From positions 109,853-173,852 of the forward strand of contig NZ_JFZG01000020.1 in NCBI RefSeq assembly GCF_000607165.1: 64,000 nucleotides of DNA, given 5' to 3'. The stretch comes from Ralstonia pickettii. Its GTDB lineage: Bacteria; Pseudomonadota; Gammaproteobacteria; Burkholderiales; Burkholderiaceae. Under the pieces are notes generated by a model. That model searched no databases and was not told the origin of the DNA. It saw only the letters and a program-made list of their open reading frames with translations. A program made the position numbers and the translations under genes. This document shows, one piece after another, positions 1-8,436 of this stretch (the first letter of the stretch is position 1; every line of letters begins with the position of its first letter).

Positions 1-1098
1 CATGTGCAGTACGCCATGAAAGCCAACTCGAACCTGGCCGTGCTGCAGGTGTTCGCACAGCTTGGCGCAGGCTTTGACATCGTGTCCGCAGGCGAACTCA
101 AGCGCGTGCTGGCCGCCGGTGCGCCGGCTGCGAAAGTGGTGTTCTCGGGCGTGGGCAAGAGCGCGGACGAAATGCGCTTCGCGCTGGAAGTCGGCGTGGC
201 GTGCTTCAACGTGGAGTCGATTCCCGAACTGCACCGCCTGAACGACGTGGCCGCCTCGATGGGCAAGGTCGCGCCCGTGTCGCTGCGCATCAACCCGGAC
301 GTCGACGCCAAGACGCACCCGTACATCTCGACGGGCCTGAAAGGCAACAAGTTCGGCGTGGCGTTTGACGAAGTCCTGCCGACCTACCGCACGGCCGCTG
401 CGATGCCGAACCTGCGTGTGGTCGGCATCGACTGCCATATCGGCTCGCAAATCACCGAGGTGTCGCCGTATCTGGATGCGCTGGACAAGGTGCTCGACGT
501 GGTGACCCAGCTGGACGCCGAGGGCATCCGCTTGTCCCATATCGATGTGGGCGGTGGCCTGGGCATCACTTACACCGACGAGACGCCGCCGGACATCACC
601 GCCTTCGCGCGCACGCTGCTCGACCGCGTCGAGCAACGCGGCTTTGGCGATCGCACCGTGCTGTTCGAGCCGGGCCGCTCGCTGGTCGGCAACGCGGGCC
701 TGCTGCTCACGCGCGTCGAATACCTCAAGCCTGGCGCGAGCAAAAATTTCTGCATCGTCGATGCGGCGATGAATGACCTCGCCCGCCCGGCGATGTACGA
801 GGCGTATCACCACATCGTGCCGGTGCGCGAAGGCCAGAGCGCGCCCGTCGTCTACGACGTGGTGGGTCCGGTATGCGAATCCGGCGACTGGCTCGGCCGC
901 GACCGTTCGCTGGCAGTGCAGCCTGGCGATGTGCTCGCGATCCTGTCGGCCGGCGCGTACGGCTTCACGATGAGTTCGAACTACAACACGCGCAATCGCG
1001 CGGCCGAAGTCATCGTCGATGGCGACAAGATGCACCTGGCACGCGAGCGCGAGTGCTTTGAAGACCTGATCCGCGGCGAGCATCTGTTTCCGGCGTAA
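1..1098 (+). CDS. lysA: Diaminopimelate decarboxylase (5' end cut off by window)
   Basis: Catalyses the last step of lysine biosynthesis, decarboxylation of meso-diaminopimelate to L-lysine, with pyridoxal phosphate in the cytoplasm. The frame is already open at base 1, so about 50 N-terminal residues lie outside the window. The visible part opens with the YAMKANSN motif, whose lysine forms the Schiff base with PLP. It continues with HIGSQ, the glycine-rich DVGGGLG phosphate-binding stretch, EPGRSLVGNAG, and the C-terminal CESGD and SAGAYGFTMSSNYN motifs of fold-type III decarboxylases, which supply the catalytic cysteine and substrate contacts across the dimer. The gene ends in TAA and is followed by a strong hairpin shared with the convergent msrQ. 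Identification is firm. Confidence 0.96.
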   Translation, partial: HVQYAMKANSNLAVLQVFAQLGAGFDIVSAGELKRVLAAGAPAAKVVFSGVGKSADEMRFALEVGVACFNVESIPELHRLNDVAASMGKVAPVSLRINPDVDAKTHPYISTGLKGNKFGVAFDEVLPTYRTAAAMPNLRVVGIDCHIGSQITEVSPYLDALDKVLDVVTQLDAEGIRLSHIDVGGGLGITYTDETPPDITAFARTLLDRVEQRGFGDRTVLFEPGRSLVGNAGLLLTRVEYLKPGASKNFCIVDAAMNDLARPAMYEAYHHIVPVREGQSAPVVYDVVGPVCESGDWLGRDRSLAVQPGDVLAILSAGAYGFTMSSNYNTRNRAAEVIVDGDKMHLARERECFEDLIRGEHLFPA

Positions 1099-1112
1099 GC
1101 CTGCACCGCAAG

Positions 1113-1144
1113 AAAAAAGCCGACGCACAGACGTCGGCTTTTTT
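1113..1144. terminator. Bidirectional intrinsic terminator between lysA and msrQ
   Basis: A perfect inverted repeat, GCCGACG with CGTCGGC, around a six-base loop, flanked by a run of six A on the left and six T on the right. It therefore has a U-tract after the stem in both directions and can stop lysA (plus) and the msrPQ operon (minus). Confidence 0.9.
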
Positions 1145-1161
1145 CATGGGCGCGACCAGCA

Positions 1162-1818
1162 TCAATCGCGCGCGGGCATAGCTGCTCCGGCCATCGCAGT
1201 GCGCGGCGAGCGCCACGCCCACCAGACCCGCAGGCCAAGCAGCACCGCCATCACCGCCGCGTAGATCGACACCTCGGCAAAGTCGTGCTTACCTGCCTTG
1301 TGCCACCAGTAGTGAAGGATACCCAGCACGCCGGTCACGTAGACAAGCCGGTGCAGCCACTGCCAACGCTTGCCGCCGAGCCTGCGCACCATCGCGTTGG
1401 TCGACGTGGCGGCCAGCGGAATCATCAGCACGAACGCCGCAAAACCAACAGTGATGAAAGGCCGCTTGACGATGTCCTTGAGCATCGACGCAGGGTCGAG
1501 TCCGCGATCAACCAGCAACCAAATCAGGAAGTGAATCGAGCCGTAGAAGAACGTGTACAGCCCAAGCATGCGGCGAAGCCGAATCAGCCAGTTCATGCCC
1601 GTGATCCGGCGCAGCGGCGTGATGGTCAGCGTGCAGCACAGCAGCACCAGCGTCCACGTACCGGTCGAGCGCGTGACGAACTCCAGAGGATTCGGCCCGA
1701 ACTGATCGGTCGCGCCCAGGAAGACGATGCGCAGAAAGGGCACAAGCGCAACGACCCACACGATCGCCTTCACCACACGCAACTGCTTGGGCGGCAACAT
1801 CGGCGGCAGCAGTGTCAT
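1162..1818 (-). CDS. msrQ: MsrQ, heme-binding membrane subunit of methionine sulfoxide reductase
   Basis: A 218-residue inner-membrane b-type heme protein (YedZ family) that takes electrons from the quinone pool or flavins and passes them to MsrP for repair of periplasmic methionine sulfoxide. The sequence shows about six hydrophobic segments. The histidines in IHFLIWLL, HRLVYVTGVLGILHY and the following HK are the expected heme ligands. It starts 7 bases after msrP stops, so the two are almost certainly co-translated from one message. Length is normal for the family (about 200-220). Confidence 0.93.
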   Translation of the reverse strand: MTLLPPMLPPKQLRVVKAIVWVVALVPFLRIVFLGATDQFGPNPLEFVTRSTGTWTLVLLCCTLTITPLRRITGMNWLIRLRRMLGLYTFFYGSIHFLIWLLVDRGLDPASMLKDIVKRPFITVGFAAFVLMIPLAATSTNAMVRRLGGKRWQWLHRLVYVTGVLGILHYWWHKAGKHDFAEVSIYAAVMAVLLGLRVWWAWRSPRTAMAGAAMPARD

Positions 1819-1825
1819 GTCGGCC

Positions 1826-2821
1826 TCAGAAGTTCTTGCGCAGGTCCATGCCCGCGTAGAGCGGCGCGACCTGCTCGTAGCCGTTGAACATCAGCGTCTT
1901 GCGCTTGGGCGCGAACAGGCCGCCAAAGCCGCCTTTGTCCTCGCCGATGCGGCGTTCAGTGGCTTGGCTCCAGCGCGGATGATCCACGGTCGGGTTCACG
2001 TTGGAATAGAAGCCATATTCGTTGGCCGCAGCAAGGTTCCAGCTCGTTGGCGGCTGCTTGTCGACAAAGCGGATCTTGACGATGGACTTCGCACTCTTGA
2101 AGCCGTACTTCCACGGCACGATCACGCGCACGGGCGCACCGTTCTGGTTCGGCAGCACCTGGCCGTAGAGCCCGAAGGTGAGCAGCGCCAAGGGATGCAT
2201 CGCCTCGTCCAGGCGCAGGCCTTCGCTATACGGCCACTCCAGCACGGGGCTGCTGATCCCGGGCATCTGCCGCTTGTCGGCCAGCGAGATGAACTTGACG
2301 TACTTGGCGCTGCCCTGGGGCTCCACCCGCTTGATCAACTCGGCCAGCGGAAAGCCCACCCAGGGAATCACCATCGACCAGCCCTCGACGCAACGCAGGC
2401 GATAGACGCGCTCTTCCATCGGCGCGAGCTTCATCAGGTCGTCCAGATCGTAGGTTTTGGGCGTCTTCACCAAACCTTCCACGCTGACTTGCCATGGGTG
2501 CGGGCGCAGCGTGCTGGCATAGCGCGCCGGGTCGGCCTTGTCGGTCCCGAACTCGTAGAAGTTGTTGTACGTGGTGACTTGGTCGTATGGGGTGGCTTTC
2601 TCCACGGTCGTGTACGCCGGATTCGGCTTGCCGGCCAACTTGGTCAGCAGCGGGTTGGCGGCGAAGGCCTCGCGCGACGCCCACGGCGCCAGCGTTGTGC
2701 CGGCGGCACCCATGGCGGCAGCGGCCAAAAAGCGGCGGCGCTGCTCGAAGATGTGCTGCGGTGTGATCTCGCCGGCGGGAATGTCGTCGCCACGCAGCCA
2801 GCGGTCTGTCTTGATCAACAT
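1826..2821 (-). CDS. msrP: MsrP, periplasmic molybdenum methionine sulfoxide reductase, catalytic subunit
   Basis: A 331-residue molybdopterin enzyme (YedY family) that reduces protein-bound methionine sulfoxide in the periplasm. The N-terminus has a twin-arginine export signal ([16 protein letters not shown], residues 26-41), consistent with cofactor insertion before export. The conserved cysteine that ligates molybdenum is in [15 protein letters not shown]. The frame stays open 24 codons further upstream, but the ATG at 2821 is chosen because GAGGA lies at good spacing before it and the protein then begins like family members ([15 protein letters not shown]). It is followed directly by msrQ. 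A 93-base gap separates it from the upstream anti-sigma gene. Confidence 0.95.
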   Translation of the reverse strand: MLIKTDRWLRGDDIPAGEITPQHIFEQRRRFLAAAAMGAAGTTLAPWASREAFAANPLLTKLAGKPNPAYTTVEKATPYDQVTTYNNFYEFGTDKADPARYASTLRPHPWQVSVEGLVKTPKTYDLDDLMKLAPMEERVYRLRCVEGWSMVIPWVGFPLAELIKRVEPQGSAKYVKFISLADKRQMPGISSPVLEWPYSEGLRLDEAMHPLALLTFGLYGQVLPNQNGAPVRVIVPWKYGFKSAKSIVKIRFVDKQPPTSWNLAAANEYGFYSNVNPTVDHPRWSQATERRIGEDKGGFGGLFAPKRKTLMFNGYEQVAPLYAGMDLRKNF

Positions 2822-2914
2822 GATTCGTGGTCCTCGTCGTGCGGGAACGGTGTCCCATGTGCGTTGGTCGTGCCCGCGCCGCCAACCTGACAAAGCGCGG
2901 GAAAAAAAATGGCG

Positions 2915-3775
2915 CTATTCATGGCGGGGCGCTGGTCCGGTGAATTCGCTGTACTGCCGATAGACCACCTGGGCCACTTCCAGCAACTGCGCACGCACCA
3001 GCGGGCCGGCCACCGCAAACCCCAGACCGTGGTCCGCCCAATAAAACGCCATCGGTGGCGGGTGATCCACAGCAGGATGAATCGCCTGCAGCACGCGGTT
3101 GTCGGGGGCGAGCGTCTCCAGCCGGAAGCCGGTATCGCGATTGTTCGGCATGCGCCGCAACTGTACGGAGATACGCGTACCGCCTGGCCCCTCATACATC
3201 AGCATGGCCGTAGGCGCATCAGCCACCACCGTCTGGCGCCCGCCGATGAGCCGGTAGCCGAGCGACGTCAGGTCGGGAACACGCAACTGCGCATCCAGGC
3301 GCCGCGACAACCATGTGACGAGATGCGCCTCTTCATCGGCCGGCACCTCCACCATGTGTTTCGACTCGGGAGAAAAGACGACGTGCGATACGAGCGCATC
3401 GTTGGCGAAACGCTGCATGGGCATGGTGCGCTCGACGGCACCTCGGCCAAGCCAACCGGCGCCCGAGCCAATGGCCAGGCACGCAACACCCAGCGCCACG
3501 ACACTCCAGCCACGCACCGCGCCAAAGCCGCTGGCCGTGGGGCGACGTGCTGCCGCGAGGATCTCCGCCGGAATGCGGCGCTGCGGCACCGGTTCGTTGA
3601 GCAGCGGATCGAGCGCGTGGTGCAATTGCGCGTCCGTCTTGCGCCAGCCCGCGACCTCGGCCGCTGCGACCGGGTGCGCGGCAAGATAGGCCTCCACGGC
3701 AGCGCGTCGCGCCGCGGGCAAGCGGCCGTCGGCATAGGCGTGGAGTTCGTCGATATGAATGGAATTGGAGGACAT
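2915..3775 (-). CDS. Membrane anti-sigma factor paired with the ECF sigma factor
   Basis: A 286-residue protein that probably sequesters the sigma factor encoded immediately upstream. The N-terminal 70 residues (DELHAYADGRLP, then RAAVEAYLAAHP) resemble the sigma-binding domain of RskA/RsiW-type anti-sigma factors. There is one membrane segment at about residues 90-110 and a periplasmic C-terminal domain of about 170 residues as the likely sensor. The HxxxCxxC zinc signature of ZAS anti-sigma factors is absent, so it is not a thiol-redox zinc switch of that type. The ATG at 3775 is preferred over an upstream GTG at 3787 because the GTGAGG overlapping the sigma stop serves as its ribosome site. 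What it senses is unknown; oxidative or chlorine stress is inferred from msrPQ. Confidence 0.82.
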   Translation of the reverse strand: MSSNSIHIDELHAYADGRLPAARRAAVEAYLAAHPVAAAEVAGWRKTDAQLHHALDPLLNEPVPQRRIPAEILAAARRPTASGFGAVRGWSVVALGVACLAIGSGAGWLGRGAVERTMPMQRFANDALVSHVVFSPESKHMVEVPADEEAHLVTWLSRRLDAQLRVPDLTSLGYRLIGGRQTVVADAPTAMLMYEGPGGTRISVQLRRMPNNRDTGFRLETLAPDNRVLQAIHPAVDHPPPMAFYWADHGLGFAVAGPLVRAQLLEVAQVVYRQYSEFTGPAPRHE

Positions 3776-3783
3776 GGCGAGCC

Positions 3784-4356
3784 TCACTTCACGCGGTGCA
3801 GCGCTGCGCTGCTCCCGTCGCCAGATGCCGCCGATGCCCGCGCCGCCTCGGGCGAACCGTCGAGCGCCACACGCATCCGCTCACGCGCCCGCGACAGCCG
3901 CGACATCACCGTGCCCACCGGCACGCCCAGCACGTCGGCGGCTTCCTTATAGGCGAACTGCTCCAGGCCGACGAGCAGCAATACCGCCCGCTGGTCTTCG
4001 GGCAGCGTCGCCAGCGCACGCAGCAGATCACGGCGCAAGCCGGGGTCTTCGTCGACGGGGATATCGGGGGGCGAGTCGCTCAGCTCGAGCCGATCGGGCC
4101 GGCGCACGGCGTTCAGATGCAACCGATGCATGATGGTGAGCAGCCAGGCAAACAAGCCGTCGCCCTCGCCCTGCGCGCCAATCTGCCCGATGGGCCCGAG
4201 CCTGGGCCGCAACTGGAAGCGCCAGCGGTAACGCCAGGCGCGTTCCAGCGTGTCCTGGACAAGATCGTCTGCACGGCTGGCATCCCGCATCAGGCCGCGC
4301 GCGTGTCGGCGCAGGCGTGGCGTAAGCGCGATCAGCCGGCTGGCCAGGTCGGACAT
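3784..4356 (-). CDS. ECF-family RNA polymerase sigma factor
   Basis: A 190-residue group 4 sigma factor. Region 2 is visible in ARGLMRDASRADDLVQDTLERAW (promoter -10 recognition and core binding), and region 4 in LPEDQRAVLLLVGLEQFAYKEAADVLGVPVGTVMSRLSRAR (helix-turn-helix for the -35 element). Between them lies an unusually long Gly/Arg-rich linker (about residues 48-65, RFQLRPRLGPIGQIGAQGEG). It is flanked by a lipoprotein gene 25 bases upstream and the anti-sigma gene 8 bases downstream, the usual cis-encoded arrangement. The likely regulon includes its own operon and msrPQ, which is inferred. Confidence 0.92.
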   Translation of the reverse strand: MSDLASRLIALTPRLRRHARGLMRDASRADDLVQDTLERAWRYRWRFQLRPRLGPIGQIGAQGEGDGLFAWLLTIMHRLHLNAVRRPDRLELSDSPPDIPVDEDPGLRRDLLRALATLPEDQRAVLLLVGLEQFAYKEAADVLGVPVGTVMSRLSRARERMRVALDGSPEAARASAASGDGSSAALHRVK

Positions 4357-4381
4357 ATGGGCGCGAGCGAAGGCGGCGTGC

Positions 4382-4816
4382 TTACGGCTTGGCGATGTGC
4401 CACGCGTTCATGAAGCCGTCTCCGGTCTGGTCGCCCGGCATTTTGTCCTTGGTCCAGAGGTAAAGCGGCTTGCCGCGATAGGCCCACTGCTTCTTGCCAT
4501 CGTCGCGCGTGATGATGGTGTAGTCGCCAGACGGCTTGTCGGCGTCATTGGCTGCCAGCGGCGGCCAGTTCTCAGCGCACTTGCCGTTGCAGGCGCTCTT
4601 GCCGGCCGTGGCGTCACGGTCAAACGTGTAAAGCGCCATGCCGTGCTGATCCGTAAGCGTGCCGTTGGTCACCTTGACGGCCGACGGCGTAGACGACGCG
4701 CCCATGCCCATGCCCATGCCGCTGCAGCCTGCCAAACCCAATGCGGCAAGCAGCGCGGCGCCGGCCAACGCGGCGCGCGGATTGAACAACTTCTGGGAAG
4801 CTGCAGACTGGCTCAT
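4382..4816 (-). CDS. Secreted-repeat lipoprotein (COG4315 type)
   Basis: A 144-residue outer or inner membrane lipoprotein. It has an N-terminal signal with lipobox LAGC (Cys31), then a short GMGMGMG stretch. This is followed by two copies of the small secreted repeat domain: GMALYTFDRDATAGKSACNG with CAENWPP, and KPLYLWTKDKMPGDQTGDG. Proteins of this family have no settled function. They are common in operons with ECF sigma factors and are thought to sit in the periplasm. It is the first gene of the sigma/anti-sigma/msrPQ run. The Met-rich patch after the lipid anchor could act as a sacrificial oxidant target, but that is speculation. Confidence 0.88.
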   Translation of the reverse strand: MSQSAASQKLFNPRAALAGAALLAALGLAGCSGMGMGMGASSTPSAVKVTNGTLTDQHGMALYTFDRDATAGKSACNGKCAENWPPLAANDADKPSGDYTIITRDDGKKQWAYRGKPLYLWTKDKMPGDQTGDGFMNAWHIAKP

Positions 4817-4924
4817 CTTGTTCTCCTTGGATGGAGGGGCGCGCCGATCGCGCCCTCACTGAGCAGTAAACACGCTAGGCGCGTCTTTATTCCAGTCTGC
4901 AGAAAGTTTTTTGTGACTGACGAC

Positions 4925-6112
4925 TTACAGTTCACCGTAGCTGTGCAGCCCCGAGAGGAACATGTTCACGCCCAGGAAGGCGAACGTCGTGACCAAAAGG
5001 CCAATCAGCGCCCACCATGCCGCCATGCGACCACGCAAGCCCTTCATCAGGCGCATGTGCAGCCACGCGGCGTAGTTCAGCCAGACGATCAGCGCCCAGG
5101 TTTCCTTCGGGTCCCAGCTCCAATAGCCGCCCCAGGCGTCAGCCGCCCACAGCGCACCGAGAATCGTGGCGATGGTGAAGAACGCAAAGCCCACGGTGAT
5201 GGCCTTGTACATCACGTCGTCCAGCACTTCGAGCGACGGGAGGCGATCGGCCAGCACGCCGCGCTCCTTCAGCAGATAAGCCGCGCCCACCATAGCCGAT
5301 AGCGCGAACGTGCCGTAACCGATGAAATTGGCCGGTACGTGGATCTTCATCCACCAGCTTTGCAGTGCCGGCACCAGCGGCTGGATCTCCTGCGCGCTGC
5401 GCGACACCGTGTACCACAGCAGAAAGCCGACCGCCGCCGACACCACCAGCATCACGAACGGCCCCAGCGCGCGCGTCTTGTAACGCTGCTCGTAGTACAA
5501 ATAGAACAGCGACGTGATCAGCGTAAAGAGGATGAACACCTCGTACAGATTCGAGATGGGGATGTGGCCAATGTCTGCGCCCACCAGGTACGACTCATAC
5601 CACCGCACCAGCATGCCGGTCAGGCCGAGCACCACGGCTGCCCAGCACAGCTTGCTGCCGATCGACCCACCCGCTTCCCAGCGCAGCAGAAAACCCGTCC
5701 AGAAAAACAGCGTGGACAGGAAGATCAGCGCACTCATCCACAGGATGGCCGACTGGCTGGCAAGGAAATACTTGAGGAAGAAGGCGTGCTCGGCGCGGGC
5801 GAGATCCGGGCCATTGGCGCCGGCGTATTGCGAGATACCGAACAACGACAACACGGCGATGCCAATCATCAGCACGCGCACCGGCTTCCACGTCCAGCCC
5901 AGCCATGCGAAGGCGGGCACGGCGGCGACGAGAATGCCGCGCTCGTAGCCATCCATGTAAGCGCCATAGCGGGAAAAGGCATAACCAGCGCCGGCCGCCA
6001 GCATTGCAGCAAACAGCCAGTCAAACCAGCCTAGGCGGCGGAAATACGATGGGCGTTGCAGCGCGCCCAGATCGGCGCTCGCCATGGTCGTTTGGGGATT
6101 GCTCGCTTCCAT
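4925..6112 (-). CDS. ccsB: CcsB/ResC, System II cytochrome c biogenesis membrane protein
   Basis: A 395-residue polytopic inner-membrane protein that, with ResB, exports heme and attaches it to apocytochromes c in the periplasm. The tryptophan-rich WWD-type heme-handling motif is present as WGGYWSWDPKETWALI, and conserved histidines lie in flanking helices (for example IHVPANFIGYG and AAWLHMRL). The frame extends 39 codons upstream inside resB, but the ATG at 6112 sits 7 bases after the resB stop with GTGAG before it, so it is chosen. No clear terminator follows. Separate ResB and CcsB polypeptides, rather than a fusion, are the usual state in Ralstonia and Bordetella. Confidence 0.95.
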   Translation of the reverse strand: MEASNPQTTMASADLGALQRPSYFRRLGWFDWLFAAMLAAGAGYAFSRYGAYMDGYERGILVAAVPAFAWLGWTWKPVRVLMIGIAVLSLFGISQYAGANGPDLARAEHAFFLKYFLASQSAILWMSALIFLSTLFFWTGFLLRWEAGGSIGSKLCWAAVVLGLTGMLVRWYESYLVGADIGHIPISNLYEVFILFTLITSLFYLYYEQRYKTRALGPFVMLVVSAAVGFLLWYTVSRSAQEIQPLVPALQSWWMKIHVPANFIGYGTFALSAMVGAAYLLKERGVLADRLPSLEVLDDVMYKAITVGFAFFTIATILGALWAADAWGGYWSWDPKETWALIVWLNYAAWLHMRLMKGLRGRMAAWWALIGLLVTTFAFLGVNMFLSGLHSYGEL

Positions 6113-6119
6113 CACCGGC

Positions 6120-8324
6120 TCACTTCGTTGGTTTGGGGTCGACGCTCGCTGCACCGGCGGCATCGGGGGCGCCTGGGGCTCCAGCCGCGGCGCGGATATC
6201 GTGCTTGAGGCGCTCGAACTCGCGGTCAAAGTCGAGCGTACGGCGCATGGTCGACATGGCGGTCAGCACATGTGCGCCGGAGGCGCTTTCGTTGGCCTGA
6301 CCGGATTGCGGTCGGATCCACAGCCACCAGCGGCGCTCTCGCACGTAGAACATCGAGAAAACGCCCAGCACCAGCAGCAACGACCCAAGATACACGATGT
6401 TTTTGCCCGGCGCACGTGTGAGCTGGAAGACGCTGGCTTGCACCTGCTGGAAGTCGGTCAACTGCAAATACACGGGTGCGCCGTAGAAGACATTGTCCGA
6501 CAGCGCGTTGATGGCGCTCTGCAACCACTGGCTGCTGGCGGCATCCACAGTGGGTGCCGGTTGGCCGTCCTGCGCGCGGGCCAGTTGCCACAACTCCCAC
6601 ATGGAGCTGTTGATGATCTTCATCAGTACATCGGCGGCCTTCTCGCGCTCGCCTTCGGGCACCGATTTCTGCAGGAATGTAGCGACTGCGGCAAAACCGC
6701 CCTCTGCACCGGCGGCCCCATCCTTCACATCGGCAGCGCCAGCAAAGAGGTCGAGCGCGCGACGCGCACTTTCCATCAGCTGATTGCGCAGTTCCGCACG
6801 CTGCTCGCCAGGCATGGAGAGCAGCGCGAACCGGCGCGCCGCTTCGCCCCGCATCGCCGGATTTTGCAGCGCAGCGCGCAGGCGCATCCAGTCACGGACG
6901 GTGCCTTGTGCATCGGCAGGAATGCGCAGATAGCGGAACGGCTCGTCGGGCTGAGAGCGCATGCCGGCCAGGAATACCGATTGCCCGTCCAGCGTGACCG
7001 GCAGCATGTAATTGCTGAATTCGTGCGCTTGGCCGTTGGCGTCGCGCAGCTTGTACTGCACGGAAGGGCCGACGTTGCGCAGATCGCGGTCGCGCGTCAT
7101 CTTGGTGACGTTGCCAAGCTCCGCGCGCAGACCAGTTTCCGCCCCGCCCTTCTTGCCCACGCCGCGTGCGTCCTGCTTGCCCGAGGCGTCCGTCACGGTT
7201 TCGACATTCATCAGGCGGAAGTCAGAGAACTCGACCGTGTAGTCGCCCCCCTTGCCGGTGAGCTTCGAGCTCTCGCCCACGACGCCCGACATATCGAACG
7301 TCTTGGCGTTGTCACCGTGCATCGGGAAGCCGGTCAGCTTGAGTTTCGAGCCGCCATCTTCGAAGCTCGACTGGTAGATCGCCACGCCGTCATACACGAA
7401 AGGCTTGTTCACCTCCACGCGCGCAGCGGTCTGCTTGCCGGTACGGCGGTCGGTCACGACGATGTCGCTGGCGAACAGCTTTGGCATGCCGGTCGAATAA
7501 TGCTCAACAGTGAACTTCTTGAGCGTGATCATGAACGGTAAGTCTTGGATCAGCGCGCCGTCAGCGATGTTCAGGATCGCCGTGCTGACGCTCGAACCTT
7601 CCGGCACGAACGCGTTACCGCGGAAGCCCGGGTTCGACGCCGAGAGCCGATGCTCCGACCCGATGTCGCTGATGACCGCATTGCCTTTGATGGGCGACTT
7701 GCCGCCAAACCACATCTGCGCGCGGATCATCATGTCGCCGTCCAGCAACCCGCCGATACAGATCACGACGATGGCCGTGTGCGCCAGGATGTAGCCGATC
7801 TTGTTGCCCGCCCCCGCCTTTGCGGTAATCAGCGTCGCACCACCCTCGCGCGCGAATGCCTTGATGCGGAAACCACGGTTCTGCGCGAGCGCCGCCAGGC
7901 GTGCGGTCACGGTTGCGGTATCGGCGGGGGAATCAAATTCGTCGCGGTGATGGAACGCGCGCAGGCTGCCTTCGCGCACGTTCTCGCGCCAGGAGCGCAT
8001 GTCGGCCAGCATCTTGGGGGCATTGCGCACGATGCACAGCGAGGTCGACACCACCAGGAACGCCAGGATCAGCAGAAACCACCAAGCGCTATAGACCGTG
8101 GGCAGCGTCAGCGAGCGGAACACATCGGCCCAGAAAGGCCCGAACTGGTTGACGTAGTTCGGGTACGGATCGTTCTGCTTGAGCACCGTGCCGATCACGC
8201 TGGCAATGGCGATCACCGTCAGCAGGCTGATGGCAAAGCGCATCGACGACAGCAGCTCGACCGTTTCGCGCAGCGCGCGGCGGCGGGAGCGAATCTGGAC
8301 GCCGGAAGTGGAGACCGAAGACAT
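6120..8324 (-). CDS. resB: ResB-like System II cytochrome c biogenesis protein
   Basis: A 734-residue partner of CcsB. It has three N-terminal membrane spans (about residues 25-45, 75-100, 180-205; LLTVIAIASVIGTVL, WWFLLILAFLVVSTSL and HTAIVVICIGGLLDG), a periplasmic domain of roughly 450 residues, and a final span near the C-terminus (IVYLGSLLLVLGVFSMFYVRERRWWLW). The histidine in the third span is a plausible heme ligand. A TTG at 8336 would add four residues; the ATG at 8324 is used, although neither has a strong ribosome site. The gene starts only 29 bases beyond the terminator that follows cytochrome c4. Confidence 0.93.
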   Translation of the reverse strand: MSSVSTSGVQIRSRRRALRETVELLSSMRFAISLLTVIAIASVIGTVLKQNDPYPNYVNQFGPFWADVFRSLTLPTVYSAWWFLLILAFLVVSTSLCIVRNAPKMLADMRSWRENVREGSLRAFHHRDEFDSPADTATVTARLAALAQNRGFRIKAFAREGGATLITAKAGAGNKIGYILAHTAIVVICIGGLLDGDMMIRAQMWFGGKSPIKGNAVISDIGSEHRLSASNPGFRGNAFVPEGSSVSTAILNIADGALIQDLPFMITLKKFTVEHYSTGMPKLFASDIVVTDRRTGKQTAARVEVNKPFVYDGVAIYQSSFEDGGSKLKLTGFPMHGDNAKTFDMSGVVGESSKLTGKGGDYTVEFSDFRLMNVETVTDASGKQDARGVGKKGGAETGLRAELGNVTKMTRDRDLRNVGPSVQYKLRDANGQAHEFSNYMLPVTLDGQSVFLAGMRSQPDEPFRYLRIPADAQGTVRDWMRLRAALQNPAMRGEAARRFALLSMPGEQRAELRNQLMESARRALDLFAGAADVKDGAAGAEGGFAAVATFLQKSVPEGEREKAADVLMKIINSSMWELWQLARAQDGQPAPTVDAASSQWLQSAINALSDNVFYGAPVYLQLTDFQQVQASVFQLTRAPGKNIVYLGSLLLVLGVFSMFYVRERRWWLWIRPQSGQANESASGAHVLTAMSTMRRTLDFDREFERLKHDIRAAAGAPGAPDAAGAASVDPKPTK

Positions 8325-8352
8325 GCGGGAAGACAACCTGTTCAGAAATGAA

Positions 8353-8389
8353 AACAGGGTGGCGATGCCAGGCGCATTGCCACCCTGTT
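8353..8389 (-). terminator. Intrinsic terminator after cytochrome c4 gene
   Basis: An 11-base-pair stem (AACAGGGTGGC with GCCACCCTGTT) around a 15-base loop. On the minus strand it is followed by TTTTCATTT. It stands 48 bases after the cytochrome c4 stop and 29 bases before resB, so resB/ccsB expression needs read-through or a promoter inside this short interval. Confidence 0.8.
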
Positions 8390-8436
8390 CTTCTTGTTGA
8401 TTGTGCGACCGTCACATGACGGCCAGGTGCGGCAGA

